Below are positions 25,147-33,855 of a DNA stretch of 64,000 nt, one piece after another. Under the pieces are notes generated by a model, which worked only from the letters and a program-made list of their open reading frames with translations, did no database searches and had not been told where the DNA came from. Every line of letters starts with the position of its first letter. Within the stretch, counting starts at the first letter, position 1. The position numbers were made by a program, and so were the translations under genes. The DNA comes from an uncultured Nocardioides sp. (GTDB taxonomy: Bacteria > Actinomycetota > Actinomycetes > Propionibacteriales > Nocardioidaceae): NCBI RefSeq assembly GCF_947488515.1, contig NZ_CANKZF010000003.1:186001-250000 (forward strand), read 5' to 3'.

Positions 25147-26958
25147 GTGCTGACGCTGCTCGCGACCCTCATGGCCGGCGCCGGACTGGTGCTGGCTGCG
25201 CTGGCCGCCTACGTCGCCTGGCGCCGGGGCACGGCCTTGGGCTGGAGCCTGGCGGTGCTGCTCGTCGCCGTGGCGTGGTGGGGGACCGCGTACGCCGTGG
25301 AGCTCTCCGCCAGCTCGCCGATGGTCCGAGGCAGGTGGGGCGACCTGAAGTACGTCGGCATCGTCACGCTCGCGCCCGCCTGGCTGGTCTTCGTGCTGCA
25401 GTACACCGGTCGGGGCCAGCTGGTCAGCCGTCGCTTGGTGGCGCTGCTGGCGATACCGCCGATCGCTGCGCTGGCCGTCCTAGCGGTGCCGGCCACTCAC
25501 CACCTGGTGCGCTCCTACTCCGCGACGTCCGGGGCCCACGACCTCCCGGACGTCCAGTCGGGGCCGGTGTTCTGGGCGATCTTCGCCTACAACAACCTGC
25601 TGCTCGTCGGCGCGACCGTGCTGTTCGTCGTCAGCATGGTGCGGCTGGCCCGGACCTACCGTCGGATGGCCTTGGTGCTGCTGTGCTCGGCGCTGCTGCC
25701 CTGGGCGGCCAACATCCTGCACAACCTCGAGGTCGGCTGGTTCGCGCTCATCGACCTGACGCCGTTCGCGTTCATCCTCACCGGCGGGCTGCTGGTGTGG
25801 GGGCTGTTCGAGGAGCGCCTCGTCGACCTGGCCCCCCTGGCCCGCAGCGCGGTGGTCGAGAGCATGGCCGACGCCGTCTTCGTCCTCGACGCCTTCGAGC
25901 GGGTCGTCGACGTCAACCCGGCCGCCGTCGCGCTTGCGGGCAGGACCCGTGGGCAGCTCATCGGAAGGCGGGTGCGCGACCTGATGGACACCTCGGAGAT
26001 CGTCGAGGTGGGCCCGGGCGGGCTCGTGCTGGCCGACGACGCCGGCGGCCAGCCGAGGACCTTCGACGTCAGTCAGCAGCCGCTCACCGACATCGCGGGC
26101 CGCACGGCCGGGGAGCTCGTCGTGCTCCGCGAGGTGACCGACCGGGTCCGCGACCAGCAGCACCTCCAGCAGGTCCTGGACGACCGCTCCCGGGTCGCCG
26201 CCGCCCTGCAGGCCAGCATGGTGCCGACGAGGCTGCCGGCCGTCCCGGGGTGCTCGCTCGCCAGCCGCTACGTCCCGGCGGGCGACGGCGGCGAGATCGG
26301 CGGCGACTTCCTCGACGTGTTCCCGCTGGACAACGAGACGTGGGCCTTCGTGCTCGGCGACGTCAGCGGCAAGGGCGCCGAGGCGGCCGCCGTCAGCGCG
26401 GCGACCCGCTACACGCTGCGCGCCCTGGCACGCCCGTCCCTGTCGCCCGCGGCGACACTGCGCGAGGTCAACGCAGTCCTGCAGGCGCAGACCGAGTCGG
26501 AACGCCACTGCACGCTCGTGCACGGGCACCTGCGTCCACCGCGCGACGACGACGTGCCCGACGCCCCGCTGCGCATCGCGCTCTCCCTCGCGGGCCACCA
26601 CTGGCCACTGGTCCTCCGGGCGGACGGCGAGGTCGAGGAGGTCGGCACGCTCGGCACCGCGCTCGCGCTGTTCGACGACCCCGAGCTGCACGACTCCGAC
26701 GTCGAGCTCGCGCCCGGCGAGGCGCTGTGTGTCTTCACCGACGGCCTGCTGGAGGCGCGTCGCGGACGGGACCAGTTCGGCTCCGAGCGGGTCGCCGAGC
26801 TGCTGCGCGCGCACCGCGACCTCTCCGCCGACGGGCTGGCCGGGGCGGTGCTCGACGCCGTCCGCGCCTTCCACGGCGAGGAGCTCGTCGACGACCTCGC
26901 GCTGCTCGTCGTCAGGTACGACGGCGGGGTCGGTGGCGCCCCGAGCGCGGCGTCCTGA
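25147..26958 (+). CDS. Membrane 7TM-PAS-SpoIIE (PP2C) phosphatase
   Basis: A 603-residue signalling protein. Residues 1-220 hold about seven membrane helices of the HisKA_7TM type; 235-350 a PAS domain (SMADAVFVLDAFERVVDVNPAA); 375-595 a SpoIIE/PP2C phosphatase with the metal aspartates in GGDFLDVF, VLGDVSGKG, VFTDGLLEAR and VDDLALLVV, so it should be active. Such proteins dephosphorylate anti-anti-sigma factors to release stress sigma factors; the SigB/SigF-type sigma at 5.9 kb is a candidate end target, though no anti-sigma or antagonist gene is in the window. GTG at 25147 is chosen because GGAGGG lies 6-7 nt before it; an upstream GTG at 25117 is in frame. Confidence 0.88.
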   Translation: MLTLLATLMAGAGLVLAALAAYVAWRRGTALGWSLAVLLVAVAWWGTAYAVELSASSPMVRGRWGDLKYVGIVTLAPAWLVFVLQYTGRGQLVSRRLVALLAIPPIAALAVLAVPATHHLVRSYSATSGAHDLPDVQSGPVFWAIFAYNNLLLVGATVLFVVSMVRLARTYRRMALVLLCSALLPWAANILHNLEVGWFALIDLTPFAFILTGGLLVWGLFEERLVDLAPLARSAVVESMADAVFVLDAFERVVDVNPAAVALAGRTRGQLIGRRVRDLMDTSEIVEVGPGGLVLADDAGGQPRTFDVSQQPLTDIAGRTAGELVVLREVTDRVRDQQHLQQVLDDRSRVAAALQASMVPTRLPAVPGCSLASRYVPAGDGGEIGGDFLDVFPLDNETWAFVLGDVSGKGAEAAAVSAATRYTLRALARPSLSPAATLREVNAVLQAQTESERHCTLVHGHLRPPRDDDVPDAPLRIALSLAGHHWPLVLRADGEVEEVGTLGTALALFDDPELHDSDVELAPGEALCVFTDGLLEARRGRDQFGSERVAELLRAHRDLSADGLAGAVLDAVRAFHGEELVDDLALLVVRYDGGVGGAPSAAS

Positions 26959-26980
26959 CATCCCGGGGGGGTGGAGCGTT

Positions 26981-26997
26981 TCACCCTTGTCGGGGGA
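26981..26997 (+). promoter_or_regulatory. TCACC-n7-GGTGA-like element (degenerate)
   Basis: TCACC, CTTGTCG, GGGGA. It matches the elements before aqpZ and the sulfatase operon in one half and most of the spacer, with one mismatch in the other half. Confidence 0.35.
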
Positions 26998-27031
26998 GGC
27001 CGCCACGGAGCTCGGCAGATGACGATCGTCG

Positions 27032-27037
27032 TACTCT
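27032..27037 (+). promoter_or_regulatory. Possible -10 box of DUF1269 gene
   Basis: TACTCT, 22 nt before the ATG at 27060, with AAGGGA in between as ribosome-binding site. Confidence 0.4.
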
Positions 27038-27059
27038 GCCCACACCGAAGGGACCACCC

Positions 27060-27548
27060 ATGGCAACGCTCACCGTCTGGAAGTTCGACACTGCCGACGG
27101 CGCCGACAAGGCGACTGGCATCCTCAAAGACATGGCGGCCCAGCGCCTGCTCACCATCCACGACGCCGCGACCGTCCGATGGGAGGAGGGGAAGAAGAAG
27201 CCGCAGACCACGCAGCTGAACAACCTCGCCGGTGCCGGAGCGCTCGGCGGTGCGTTCTGGGGAATGCTCTTCGGACTCATCTTCTTCGTCCCCCTTCTCG
27301 GGGCGGCGATCGGCGCAGCGTCCGGCGCGCTGGCAGGTTCGCTGTCCGACGTCGGCATCGACGACAAGTTCATCAACCGCCTCCGAGAGGAGGTCACCCC
27401 CGGCACGTCCGCCTTGTTCATCATGACCTCCGACGTCGTGGTCGACCGGGTGCACGAGGCGTTCGCCGACTCGCAGCCTGAGCTGATCTTCACCAACCTC
27501 AGCGACGAGCAGGAGCGCGCCATCCGTGAGGTCTTCGCGGAAGCCTGA
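27060..27548 (+). CDS. DUF1269 family membrane-associated protein
   Basis: A 162-residue protein of the DUF1269 family. The N-terminal 55 residues are a ferredoxin-like alpha-beta segment (TLTVWKFDTADGADKATGIL, IHDAATVRWEEGKKKP); residues about 60-95 form a glycine-rich membrane hairpin (GALGGAFWGMLFGLIFFVPLLG); the rest repeats the alpha-beta pattern (TPGTSALFIMTSDVVVDRVHEAF). Function is unknown; members are often stress-induced. AAGGGA precedes the ATG by 7 nt. A related frameshifted copy follows and a third member lies at 46011-46604. Confidence 0.88.
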   Translation: MATLTVWKFDTADGADKATGILKDMAAQRLLTIHDAATVRWEEGKKKPQTTQLNNLAGAGALGGAFWGMLFGLIFFVPLLGAAIGAASGALAGSLSDVGIDDKFINRLREEVTPGTSALFIMTSDVVVDRVHEAFADSQPELIFTNLSDEQERAIREVFAEA

Positions 27549-27587
27549 GCACTGCATGTCTGAGCCACGCCGTCAGGGTCGGTCATC

Positions 27588-28096
27588 GTGCCGGCCCTGA
27601 CGGTGTGGTGCTACGGCACACCGCTCGGGGCCACGGCCGGGTCGGTGCGGCTCCGGCGCCTGGAGCAGGCCCGAGCCCTCGAGGTGATCGACGCCATCAC
27701 CGTCTCCTGGGCGCCCGGCGCGCACCGCCCCCGCGTCACGCGGTTGTGGCCCCCGCCGGAGGTCACCGCCCGCGGCCATCGGTCCTCGTCGCGCTGCTGC
27801 GCACCGCGATCGGCGACACCCGCAGCGGTGACCCGCTGCCTCCGGACGTCGCCGACCGGCTCGCCGGGACCGGCCTGGACCCGGCGCTGCTCGAAGCAAT
27901 CACCGAGCGTCTCGTCCCGCGCACGTCGGCGCTGCTGGTGCTGTCCGGGGCTGCGGACCTCTCGGTCGTCGTCCCGGCCGTGAGGCAGCGGGTCGTCAGC
28001 GGCGACGTCACGCTGCTGCGTGCGGACCTTCCCCCCGACGGACCGGAGCTCCTGCGCGCGGCGGTCGGTCTCGAGCCGTTGGGAAGGACCGATTAG
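27588..28096 (+). pseudogene. Frameshifted DUF1269-like gene
   Basis: The first 60 codons (LTVWCYGTPLGATAGSVRL, VIDAITVSWAPGAHRPRVT) align with the start of the upstream DUF1269 gene. From about 27780 the coding pattern moves to another frame (SVLVALLRTAIGDTR, then LVPRTSALLVLSGAADLSVVV), matching the DUF1269 C-terminus. One base is missing: the 509-bp span is one short of a multiple of three. The glycine-rich membrane hairpin of the relative is also absent, so this would be a soluble member. Either a true pseudogene or a single-base sequence error in a GC-rich run. GTG at 27588 is the likely start. Confidence 0.7.
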
Positions 28097-28107
28097 CGGC
28101 GGCAGGG

Positions 28108-28135
28108 GACTGCGCGCCCGGCGTGGTGCGCAGTC
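28108..28135. terminator. Hairpin between convergent genes
   Basis: GACTGCGC and GCGCAGTC form a perfect 8-bp stem with a 12-nt loop, between the DUF1269-like copy and the convergent GlsB-type gene (it overlaps the stop of the latter). Confidence 0.5.
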
Positions 28136-28397
28136 AGACGGAACTGCGGCGCTTGTCGTACCAGCCCCAGGCCAGGGTGAGCAGCAGGGCCCCGACGAAG
28201 GAGCCGATCAGGCCGCTGGGGCGGAGCTCGAGACCGTCACCGGCGAGCAGGCTCACCAGCAAGCCGCCCACGAAGGAGCCGATCAGGCCGGTCAGGATGG
28301 CGAGCGTCCAGTTCACGTCGCGCATCGACTGGCCGAGGACCATCTGCGCCAGGGCGCCGGCGATCATGCCGAACAGGATGATGGCGAGGATCAACAT
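28134..28397 (-). CDS. GlsB/YeaQ/YmgE family stress membrane protein
   Basis: An 87-residue protein of normal family length with three membrane helices: LILAIILFGMIAGALAQMV, the middle helix with the repeated GLIGSFVGGLL pattern, and SGLIGSFVGALLLTLAWGWY, ending in a basic tail. The GLIGSFVG motif occurs twice, the family mark. Function is unknown beyond a link to envelope and general stress. The ATG is 6 nt after a TACGCT box, so the mRNA is probably leaderless. Confidence 0.9.
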   Translation of the reverse strand: MLILAIILFGMIAGALAQMVLGQSMRDVNWTLAILTGLIGSFVGGLLVSLLAGDGLELRPSGLIGSFVGALLLTLAWGWYDKRRSSV

Positions 28398-28403
28398 GCA
28401 GCG

Positions 28404-28409
28404 AGCGTA
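28404..28409 (-). promoter_or_regulatory. -10 box, leaderless start of GlsB-type gene
   Basis: Minus-strand TACGCT, 6 nt, then the ATG at 28397. Confidence 0.6.
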
Positions 28410-28521
28410 GTGGTTCGCAGGCCATTCCCGCACTGCCCAATGTCCGCTGTTCGGCCCACGAGACGGGGCGTGCCGACGTGCGTCCCGGACCGCCACGCCG
28501 AGGCCGGGTAGGGAGCGGACG

Positions 28522-29822
28522 TTGGTCGAGCGGAACGAGACCTACCTGGCCTGCGACCTCGCCCTGCGGGTCGGCGAGATCCTGCTGTCGTCGGGAGCGG
28601 GTGCTGCTGACGTGACCGCGACGATGCTCGCGGTGACACGCGCGTCAGGGATCCGGGGCGTCGAGAGCGACGTCACCTACACCGACCTGATCCTGCGCCA
28701 CCAGCCGAGCCTCGACGCTCCCGAGGTGATCCAGGTCCGGCGGGTCACGCGACGGGAGGTCGACTACGCCGTTCTGACCGAGGTGGACCAGATCGTCCGC
28801 GACCTCATCGCCAAGGACATCACGCGGGAGGAGGCACGCGATCGCGTCGCCGCAGCCGTGTCCACCGGCCGGGGCCGGCGGCGATGGGCGATCACGCTGG
28901 GTTGGGGGGTGATGGGGGCCGGAGTCGCGATCACCCTGGGCGGGCGGCCGGTGTGCTGGCCCTGGCGTTCCTGGCCGCCTGCGCCATCGATCGGATCCAG
29001 CGGCTGATGGCGCAGCGTCGCTTCCCGCCGTTCTACCAGCAGGTCGCCGGCGCGGCAGCGGCCACGCTGATCGCGGTGGCCGCCGCCGGGGTCGGGATCG
29101 AGGCCAACCCCTCGCGGGTCGTCACCACCGGGATCGTGATGCTCCTCGCCGGGATCGGCGTGATGGGCGCGACGCAGGACGCGATCACCGGCTTCCCCGT
29201 CACCGCGAGCGCGCGGCTGCTGGACGCGCTCCTCGCGACCACCGGGATCATCGGGGGCGTGACCGCCGGGCTCAGCATCGGTCTCATGCTCGGTGTCGAC
29301 ATCGGGACCCTCAACCCCGGCGCCGTGGGGGCGCAGCGAGCCGGTCTGATGGTCCTCGGCGCCGCTCTGGCGGCCGCGGCGTACGCGTACGCCTCCAACG
29401 CCCCGGGGCGTGCCCTCGCCGTCGTCGCGATGCTGGCTGGGCTGGGCCAGGCGGCGTGGCTGCTCGTCGACCAGGCCGACCTGGGGGCGACGTTCGCCTC
29501 CGCCGCCGCGGCGGTCGTGATCGGTCTGCTGTCCGCGGTGGCGGGCCGGTTCCGGGTCCCGCCGCTGGTCATCGTGGTGCCGGCGATCGTGCCGTTGCTG
29601 CCCGGGCTCGCCATCTACCGCGGGCTGGCGTTGCTGGCCGACGGCGAGGACGGGATCACCAAGTTGATGGCCGCCGTGGGGACCGCCATCGCGTTGGCCT
29701 CCGGCGTCATCCTCGGTCAGTACCTCGCGCAGCCGCTGCGGCGCGAGGCTCGCTGGTTGGAGACGCGGCTCTCCGGCCCCCGGTTGGTCGGTCCGTTGCT
29801 GGGCCGCAAGCGCGACGCGTGA
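28522..29822 (+). pseudogene. Threonine/serine exporter family gene (ThrE-like), frameshifted
   Basis: The first part (28522 to about 28940) encodes the soluble DUF1212 domain, LALRVGEILLSSGAGAADVT, up to the first helix GVMGAGVAITLGG. The rest continues in another frame (AGVLALAFLAACAIDRIQRL, then FYQQVAGAAAATL) with the remaining helices of both ThrE halves to 29822. The 1301-bp span is one base short of a complete frame; the break lies in a run of G and C near 28945. Everything else looks intact and well conserved, so a sequencing indel is quite possible. Intact, it would export threonine and serine. TTG is the likely start, behind GGGAG. Confidence 0.75.
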
Positions 29823-29873
29823 CCTGTCGGGTCGGATGTTCGGCAGCCAACCCGGCGCCGGCACGTCCCGCCG

Positions 29874-31250
29874 TCAGTAGCCCGACCCCTGCTTGGTCTG
29901 CTGGCGTTCGGTCGGGTGGGCTCCACCCTTCTTCTCGAGGGTCGCGCACGCGTCCGCGATGTCGCGGGTCAGTCGTTCGACCTGCTCGCGGCTCATGGTC
30001 TCCTTCACGAGCGCCCGCATGATCTTCACCCGCTCGGCGTTCGGGGGGAGCGTGTACGCCGGCACCATCCAGCCCCGCTCCGCGGACAGCTGCCACGCGA
30101 TGTCGGACTCGTCGTACGACGCGTGCTCGCCCGCGAGCCGGAAGGCCACCAGCGGCAGCTGCTCCTCGTCGGCGCCGATCACCTCGAAACGGCCGCTGTC
30201 GCGCAGGTTGGACGCCAGCGCCCGGGCGTTCTGCTGCATCTGCTTCATCACGTAGGTGTAGCCGTCGCGGCCCAGGCGGACGAAGTTGTAGTACTGCGCG
30301 AGCACCATCGAGGCGCCCGTCGAGAAGTTCAGCGTGAACGTGGCGTCGAGCTTGCCGAGGTAGTTCTCGTAGAAGACCAGGTCCTTGGCCAGGTCGGACT
30401 CCTCGCGGAAGACCAGCCAGCCGATGCCCGGGTAGACGAGCCCGTACTTGTGGCCCGACACGTTGATGGAGCGCACCTGCTCGAGGCGGAAGTCCCAGCG
30501 CGAGTCGGGGTAGAGGAACGGCCACACGAACCCGCCGCTGGCGCCGTCCACGTGGAGCGGGACGTCCAGGTCGCGCCGGTTCCGGATGTCGAGCAGCAGG
30601 TCGTTGATGCCGACGATGTCGTCCATGTGGCCGGTGAAGGTGGTGCCCAGGACGGCCGCGACGCCGATGGTGTTCTCGTCGATGTGCGGCTCCACGTCCT
30701 CGGGGCCGATCGTGTACTTGCTCTCCTCGAGCGGGACGATGCGCGGCTCGACGTCGAAATAGCGGCAGAACTTCTCCCACACGACGTGGACGTCTCCTCC
30801 GAACACGAGGTTCGGTCGGTCCGTCGGCAGGTTCGCGGCCTGACGGCGTTCCTTCCACTTCCACTTCAGGGAGAGCGCGCCGAGCATGATCGCCTCCGAC
30901 GACCCCTGGGTGCGGCATCCCGTCGTGGGGCCGGGGGCGTTGAAGAGGTCGGCCAACATCCGGACGCAGCGTTGCTCGATCTCTGCAGAGATCGGGTACT
31001 CGGCGTGGTCGATGAAGTTGCGGTGCAGGTTCTCGGCGATGATCCGCTGCGCCTCGGGCTCCATCCAGGTCGTGACGAAGGTGGCGAGGTTGCGCTGTGG
31101 ATCGCCTTCGAGGTTCAGGTCCTCCCCGAGAAGCCGCATGGCGTCGGTCGGGCGCATCCCGGTCTGCGGGAAGGACGTCGAGGGCGCCTTCTCCGTCAGG
31201 AACCGATTGCCGTACAGCGCTTCGGCTGCTGACTGGCTCAGTGTCGTCAT
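29874..31250 (-). CDS. gad: Glutamate decarboxylase
   Basis: A 458-residue PLP enzyme of the expected length; it converts glutamate to GABA, consuming a proton. The PLP lysine is Lys268 in SINVSGHKYGLVYPG, and HVDGASGGF gives the cofactor-binding Asp. The N-terminus (RNLATFVTTWMEPEAQRII) and the RTQGSSEAIML substrate loop are canonical. The C-terminal tail extends past the core, as in acid-regulated Gad proteins. It is the last gene of a five-gene operon; its ATG overlaps the stop of the upstream membrane protein by 4 bp (ATGA), indicating coupling. No GABA antiporter (GadC) is adjacent; the upstream six-helix protein is not of that family. Confidence 0.95.
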   Translation of the reverse strand: MTTLSQSAAEALYGNRFLTEKAPSTSFPQTGMRPTDAMRLLGEDLNLEGDPQRNLATFVTTWMEPEAQRIIAENLHRNFIDHAEYPISAEIEQRCVRMLADLFNAPGPTTGCRTQGSSEAIMLGALSLKWKWKERRQAANLPTDRPNLVFGGDVHVVWEKFCRYFDVEPRIVPLEESKYTIGPEDVEPHIDENTIGVAAVLGTTFTGHMDDIVGINDLLLDIRNRRDLDVPLHVDGASGGFVWPFLYPDSRWDFRLEQVRSINVSGHKYGLVYPGIGWLVFREESDLAKDLVFYENYLGKLDATFTLNFSTGASMVLAQYYNFVRLGRDGYTYVMKQMQQNARALASNLRDSGRFEVIGADEEQLPLVAFRLAGEHASYDESDIAWQLSAERGWMVPAYTLPPNAERVKIMRALVKETMSREQVERLTRDIADACATLEKKGGAHPTERQQTKQGSGY

Positions 31251-31963
31251 GGCGTTTTCTGCACCACCGTTCTTGTCGAGGTTGGCGTGTCGAGAACTTG
31301 CAGGAAGCCGCCCGCCGCGAAGCACACGGCTCCCGAGAAGGTGCCCCAGTTGACCAGTCCGGCGTCGAGGGCGGCGGAGGTCGCCGGGCGGACGAAGGCC
31401 GCGAGCCCGGCGAGGAAGAACAGGATCGAGCCGAGCTGGTTGACCGCCACCACCCACCACGAGAGCGCATGGAGGTGCACCCCGACGCGACCCCCGCCGA
31501 CCTCGAGCATCGCGAGGTGCCCGGACACGAGGAAGCAGATGCAGCCGAGGATGTCCGGGAACCAGATCCAGCCGTCGGACTGGCGGGGGGTGAGCCCCTC
31601 TGCGAACGCCGCGACGAGGCTGACCGCGAACAGCAGCGTCCCGACGAACAGCACGGTGGCGCTCAGCCAGTCGCGCCGTTCCGGCTGGTAGCGCCACCAC
31701 AGCACGGGCGCTCGCGACGTCCCGACGTCTCCGAGCCCGGTGTTGATCGCGAGGAGGACCGAGGCGTAGCCGCCGAGGCTGAAGAAGAAGCCCCCCACCA
31801 GGTAGGTGACGTTGACCGTCAGCAGGGCGACCTCCCCGAGCTGGGCGAAGACCGCGCCGAGGGCGAAGAGGCTGCCGCCGAGGATGAACGCGACGGCCGC
31901 GACGCGGTTGATCGTCGCGAGCCGTGTCGACTCGGCCGTGGCCGTCGGTCGTCTCGTCACCAC
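31247..31963 (-). CDS. Six-helix membrane protein of unknown function
   Basis: A 238-residue integral membrane protein with six hydrophobic segments (for example VAAVAFILGGSLFALGAVFAQL, LLTVNVTYLVGGFFFSLGGY, ILFFLAGLAAF). The two parts of the chain share a GGxxFxLG-like pattern and may be a YrhK-like duplication, but I am not certain. It is co-transcribed with glutamate decarboxylase, overlapping it by 4 bp, and sits 27 bp behind the HAD gene. A role in transporting or sensing the GAD substrate or product is possible but unproven. Two consecutive GTG codons (31963, 31960) can serve as start. Confidence 0.75.
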   Translation of the reverse strand: MVTRRPTATAESTRLATINRVAAVAFILGGSLFALGAVFAQLGEVALLTVNVTYLVGGFFFSLGGYASVLLAINTGLGDVGTSRAPVLWWRYQPERRDWLSATVLFVGTLLFAVSLVAAFAEGLTPRQSDGWIWFPDILGCICFLVSGHLAMLEVGGGRVGVHLHALSWWVVAVNQLGSILFFLAGLAAFVRPATSAALDAGLVNWGTFSGAVCFAAGGFLQVLDTPTSTRTVVQKTP

Positions 31964-31990
31964 TCCACCCGTCGCATCGATGTCGACCGC

Positions 31991-32914
31991 CTAGGGCTCG
32001 GGACTCACGGAGGGGAAGACGGTCGCCCAGTCGGCCGCCATGCTGACCACCGTCCACCCCAGCCGGGCTCCGACCTCCGTGATCGGCTCGGGCTCGGCGA
32101 ACGTCTCGGCGCGGCTCACGTAGGCGAACTCGCGCTCCGCGTCGTCGTGATCGACCAGCAGGGCGAGGGTGGGGCCCGGCCCGGACGCCGCCCACTCGAG
32201 CATCTCCCGGTCGCCACCGGAGTTGCCCGCGACGAGGAGCGGGCGTCGGCCCAGCTGGCTCTGGATGTTGCTCACCTTGGCGGCGCCCTCGTTGGCCCCG
32301 CCGGCCGGGCGACCGGTCCGGAGCAGGCGAGGTGCCCCGTCCTCGCCACGGCTGAGCTCGTAGCCGATCAACGTCCCGACGACGGCCTCGGGAGGAACGC
32401 CGTACAGCTGCTGGCTGACCGCACGGACGAACTCGGTCCCGCCGCCGGTGACGACGGTGACCGTGACGTCCCGGCGCCGGAGCTCGTCGATCAGCTCCAG
32501 CATCGGCTGGTAGACGCAACGGAGCAGCGGACGACCGAGCGTCGGGTGCTGGGCGACCGACATGAACGTGCGGACCCGGCTGGTGAACTCCTCGGGCGAG
32601 ATGCCGTCGAACAGGCCGGTCAGGGCCATGGCGATGCGTTCCAGGCCGAGCTCGCCCATCGCGGCCGTGTCGTGGCCGAGGAGAGCGTCGAACTCAGGGG
32701 TGTGCGTGAAGTCGGGATCGGACGCCCTGGACCGCAGCGTGTCGACGAAGAAGTCGAGCTGCACGTAGCTCGGGCGCTCGCACCAGAGGGTGCCGTCGTT
32801 GTCGAGGCACGCGACCCGCTCCTCCGTCGGCACGTCGAGCACGTCGTCGAGGAACGCGACGAGCGCCTCACGGGTGGGCCCGGGGCGCCAGGAGGGGAGC
32901 AGGTCGTCAGGCAT
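31991..32914 (-). CDS. HAD-superfamily hydrolase
   Basis: A 307-residue phosphatase-like protein. Motif I is ACLDNDGTLWCERP (nucleophile Asp38, acid Asp40), motif II VTVVTGGGTEFV and motif IV VAGNSGGDREML; the lysine of motif III is probably in GGANEGAAKV. The long cap (residues 45-150) makes it SerB-like (type I cap). All catalytic residues are present; the substrate is unknown. Its ATG overlaps the end of the formylglycine-generating enzyme gene by 8 bp, placing it firmly in the sulfatase-GAD operon. A link to sulfate-ester or phospho-ester metabolism would be inference. Confidence 0.85.
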   Translation of the reverse strand: MPDDLLPSWRPGPTREALVAFLDDVLDVPTEERVACLDNDGTLWCERPSYVQLDFFVDTLRSRASDPDFTHTPEFDALLGHDTAAMGELGLERIAMALTGLFDGISPEEFTSRVRTFMSVAQHPTLGRPLLRCVYQPMLELIDELRRRDVTVTVVTGGGTEFVRAVSQQLYGVPPEAVVGTLIGYELSRGEDGAPRLLRTGRPAGGANEGAAKVSNIQSQLGRRPLLVAGNSGGDREMLEWAASGPGPTLALLVDHDDAEREFAYVSRAETFAEPEPITEVGARLGWTVVSMAADWATVFPSVSPEP

Positions 32915-33854
32915 GGTCGGCCGCCCCGGGTGCCGGTCCGGGGCGTCGTACGCAGCGGAAGCCCACGTGGCTCATGCCCGTGTCGATCGGCTGCGGTCGC
33001 CGCGCGGCTGGCCGGTAGCGCAGGCAGTAGGTGTCGGCGCACAGGTGGGAACCGCCCTTGATGACCTTCCGCCCGACGCGGAACTGAGGCTGCGCCGGGT
33101 CGTAGCTCGCCTGCAGGTCACCGCCACGCGGGTTCTCCGGCGCGCAGCACGGCGAGCCCGCGTCGTCGGGGTGTCGGCTCGTCCACCAGTCGTCCGTCCA
33201 CTCCCAGACGTTGCCGGCCATGTCGAAGAGCCCGTAGCCGTTGGCCGGGAAGCTGCCGACCGGTGCGGTGCGCAGGAACCCGCTCTCGCCGGAGCTGCGC
33301 CAGGGGAAGTCGGGACCGTCCCAGGTGTTGGCCATCAGCTTTCCTTCGGGCCGGGCGTCCTCGCCCCAGGTGTACGCCGTCCCGTCGAGGCCGCCGCGGG
33401 CGGCGTACTCCCACTCGGCCTCGGTCGGCAGCGAAGCCCCCACCCAAGCCGCATAGGCCAGCGCGTCCTCGTGGGCGACGTGCACCACGGGATGGTCGAG
33501 CAGGTGGTCGACGGAGCTCCTCGGGCCTCGCGGGTGCCTCCAGCTGGCGCCGGGCTTCCAGCGCCACCACTGGCTGAGGTGGCGCAGGTCCACCGGCCCG
33601 CGGGTGGGGACGAAGACCATCGAGCCCGGTTGCAGGCTCTCGGCCGGCGCGTCCGGGAAGTCGGCCGGGTCGGGGACGCGCTCGGCCACGGTGACGTACC
33701 CGGTCTCGGCCACGAACGCCGCGAACTCGGCGTTCGTCACCGTGGTCGCGTCGATCGAGAACGCGTCGACCCGCACGCGGTGGGTCGGCGCCTCCTCGGG
33801 GTAGTGGTCGTCGGACCCCATCGCGAAGACCCCGCCGGGGAGGTCGACGGCCAT
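32907..33854 (-). CDS. Formylglycine-generating enzyme (sulfatase-activating)
   Basis: A 315-residue FGE-sulfatase/SUMF1-fold protein. It oxidises the active-site Cys of type I sulfatases to formylglycine. The copper-binding pair is present as GGSHLCADTYCLRY: Cys272 and Cys277, in the same spacing as functional actinomycete FGE. Other family blocks are SLPTEAEWEYAARGG, GLFDMAGNVWEWTDDWW and HVGFRCVR. ATG at 33854 starts one base after the stop of the sulfatase gene (TGAGATG), its obvious substrate. An in-frame TTG at 33869 is less likely. It has no signal peptide, so modification is cytosolic, before or during folding. Confidence 0.95.
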   Translation of the reverse strand: MAVDLPGGVFAMGSDDHYPEEAPTHRVRVDAFSIDATTVTNAEFAAFVAETGYVTVAERVPDPADFPDAPAESLQPGSMVFVPTRGPVDLRHLSQWWRWKPGASWRHPRGPRSSVDHLLDHPVVHVAHEDALAYAAWVGASLPTEAEWEYAARGGLDGTAYTWGEDARPEGKLMANTWDGPDFPWRSSGESGFLRTAPVGSFPANGYGLFDMAGNVWEWTDDWWTSRHPDDAGSPCCAPENPRGGDLQASYDPAQPQFRVGRKVIKGGSHLCADTYCLRYRPAARRPQPIDTGMSHVGFRCVRRPGPAPGAADHA

Positions 33855-33855
33855 C

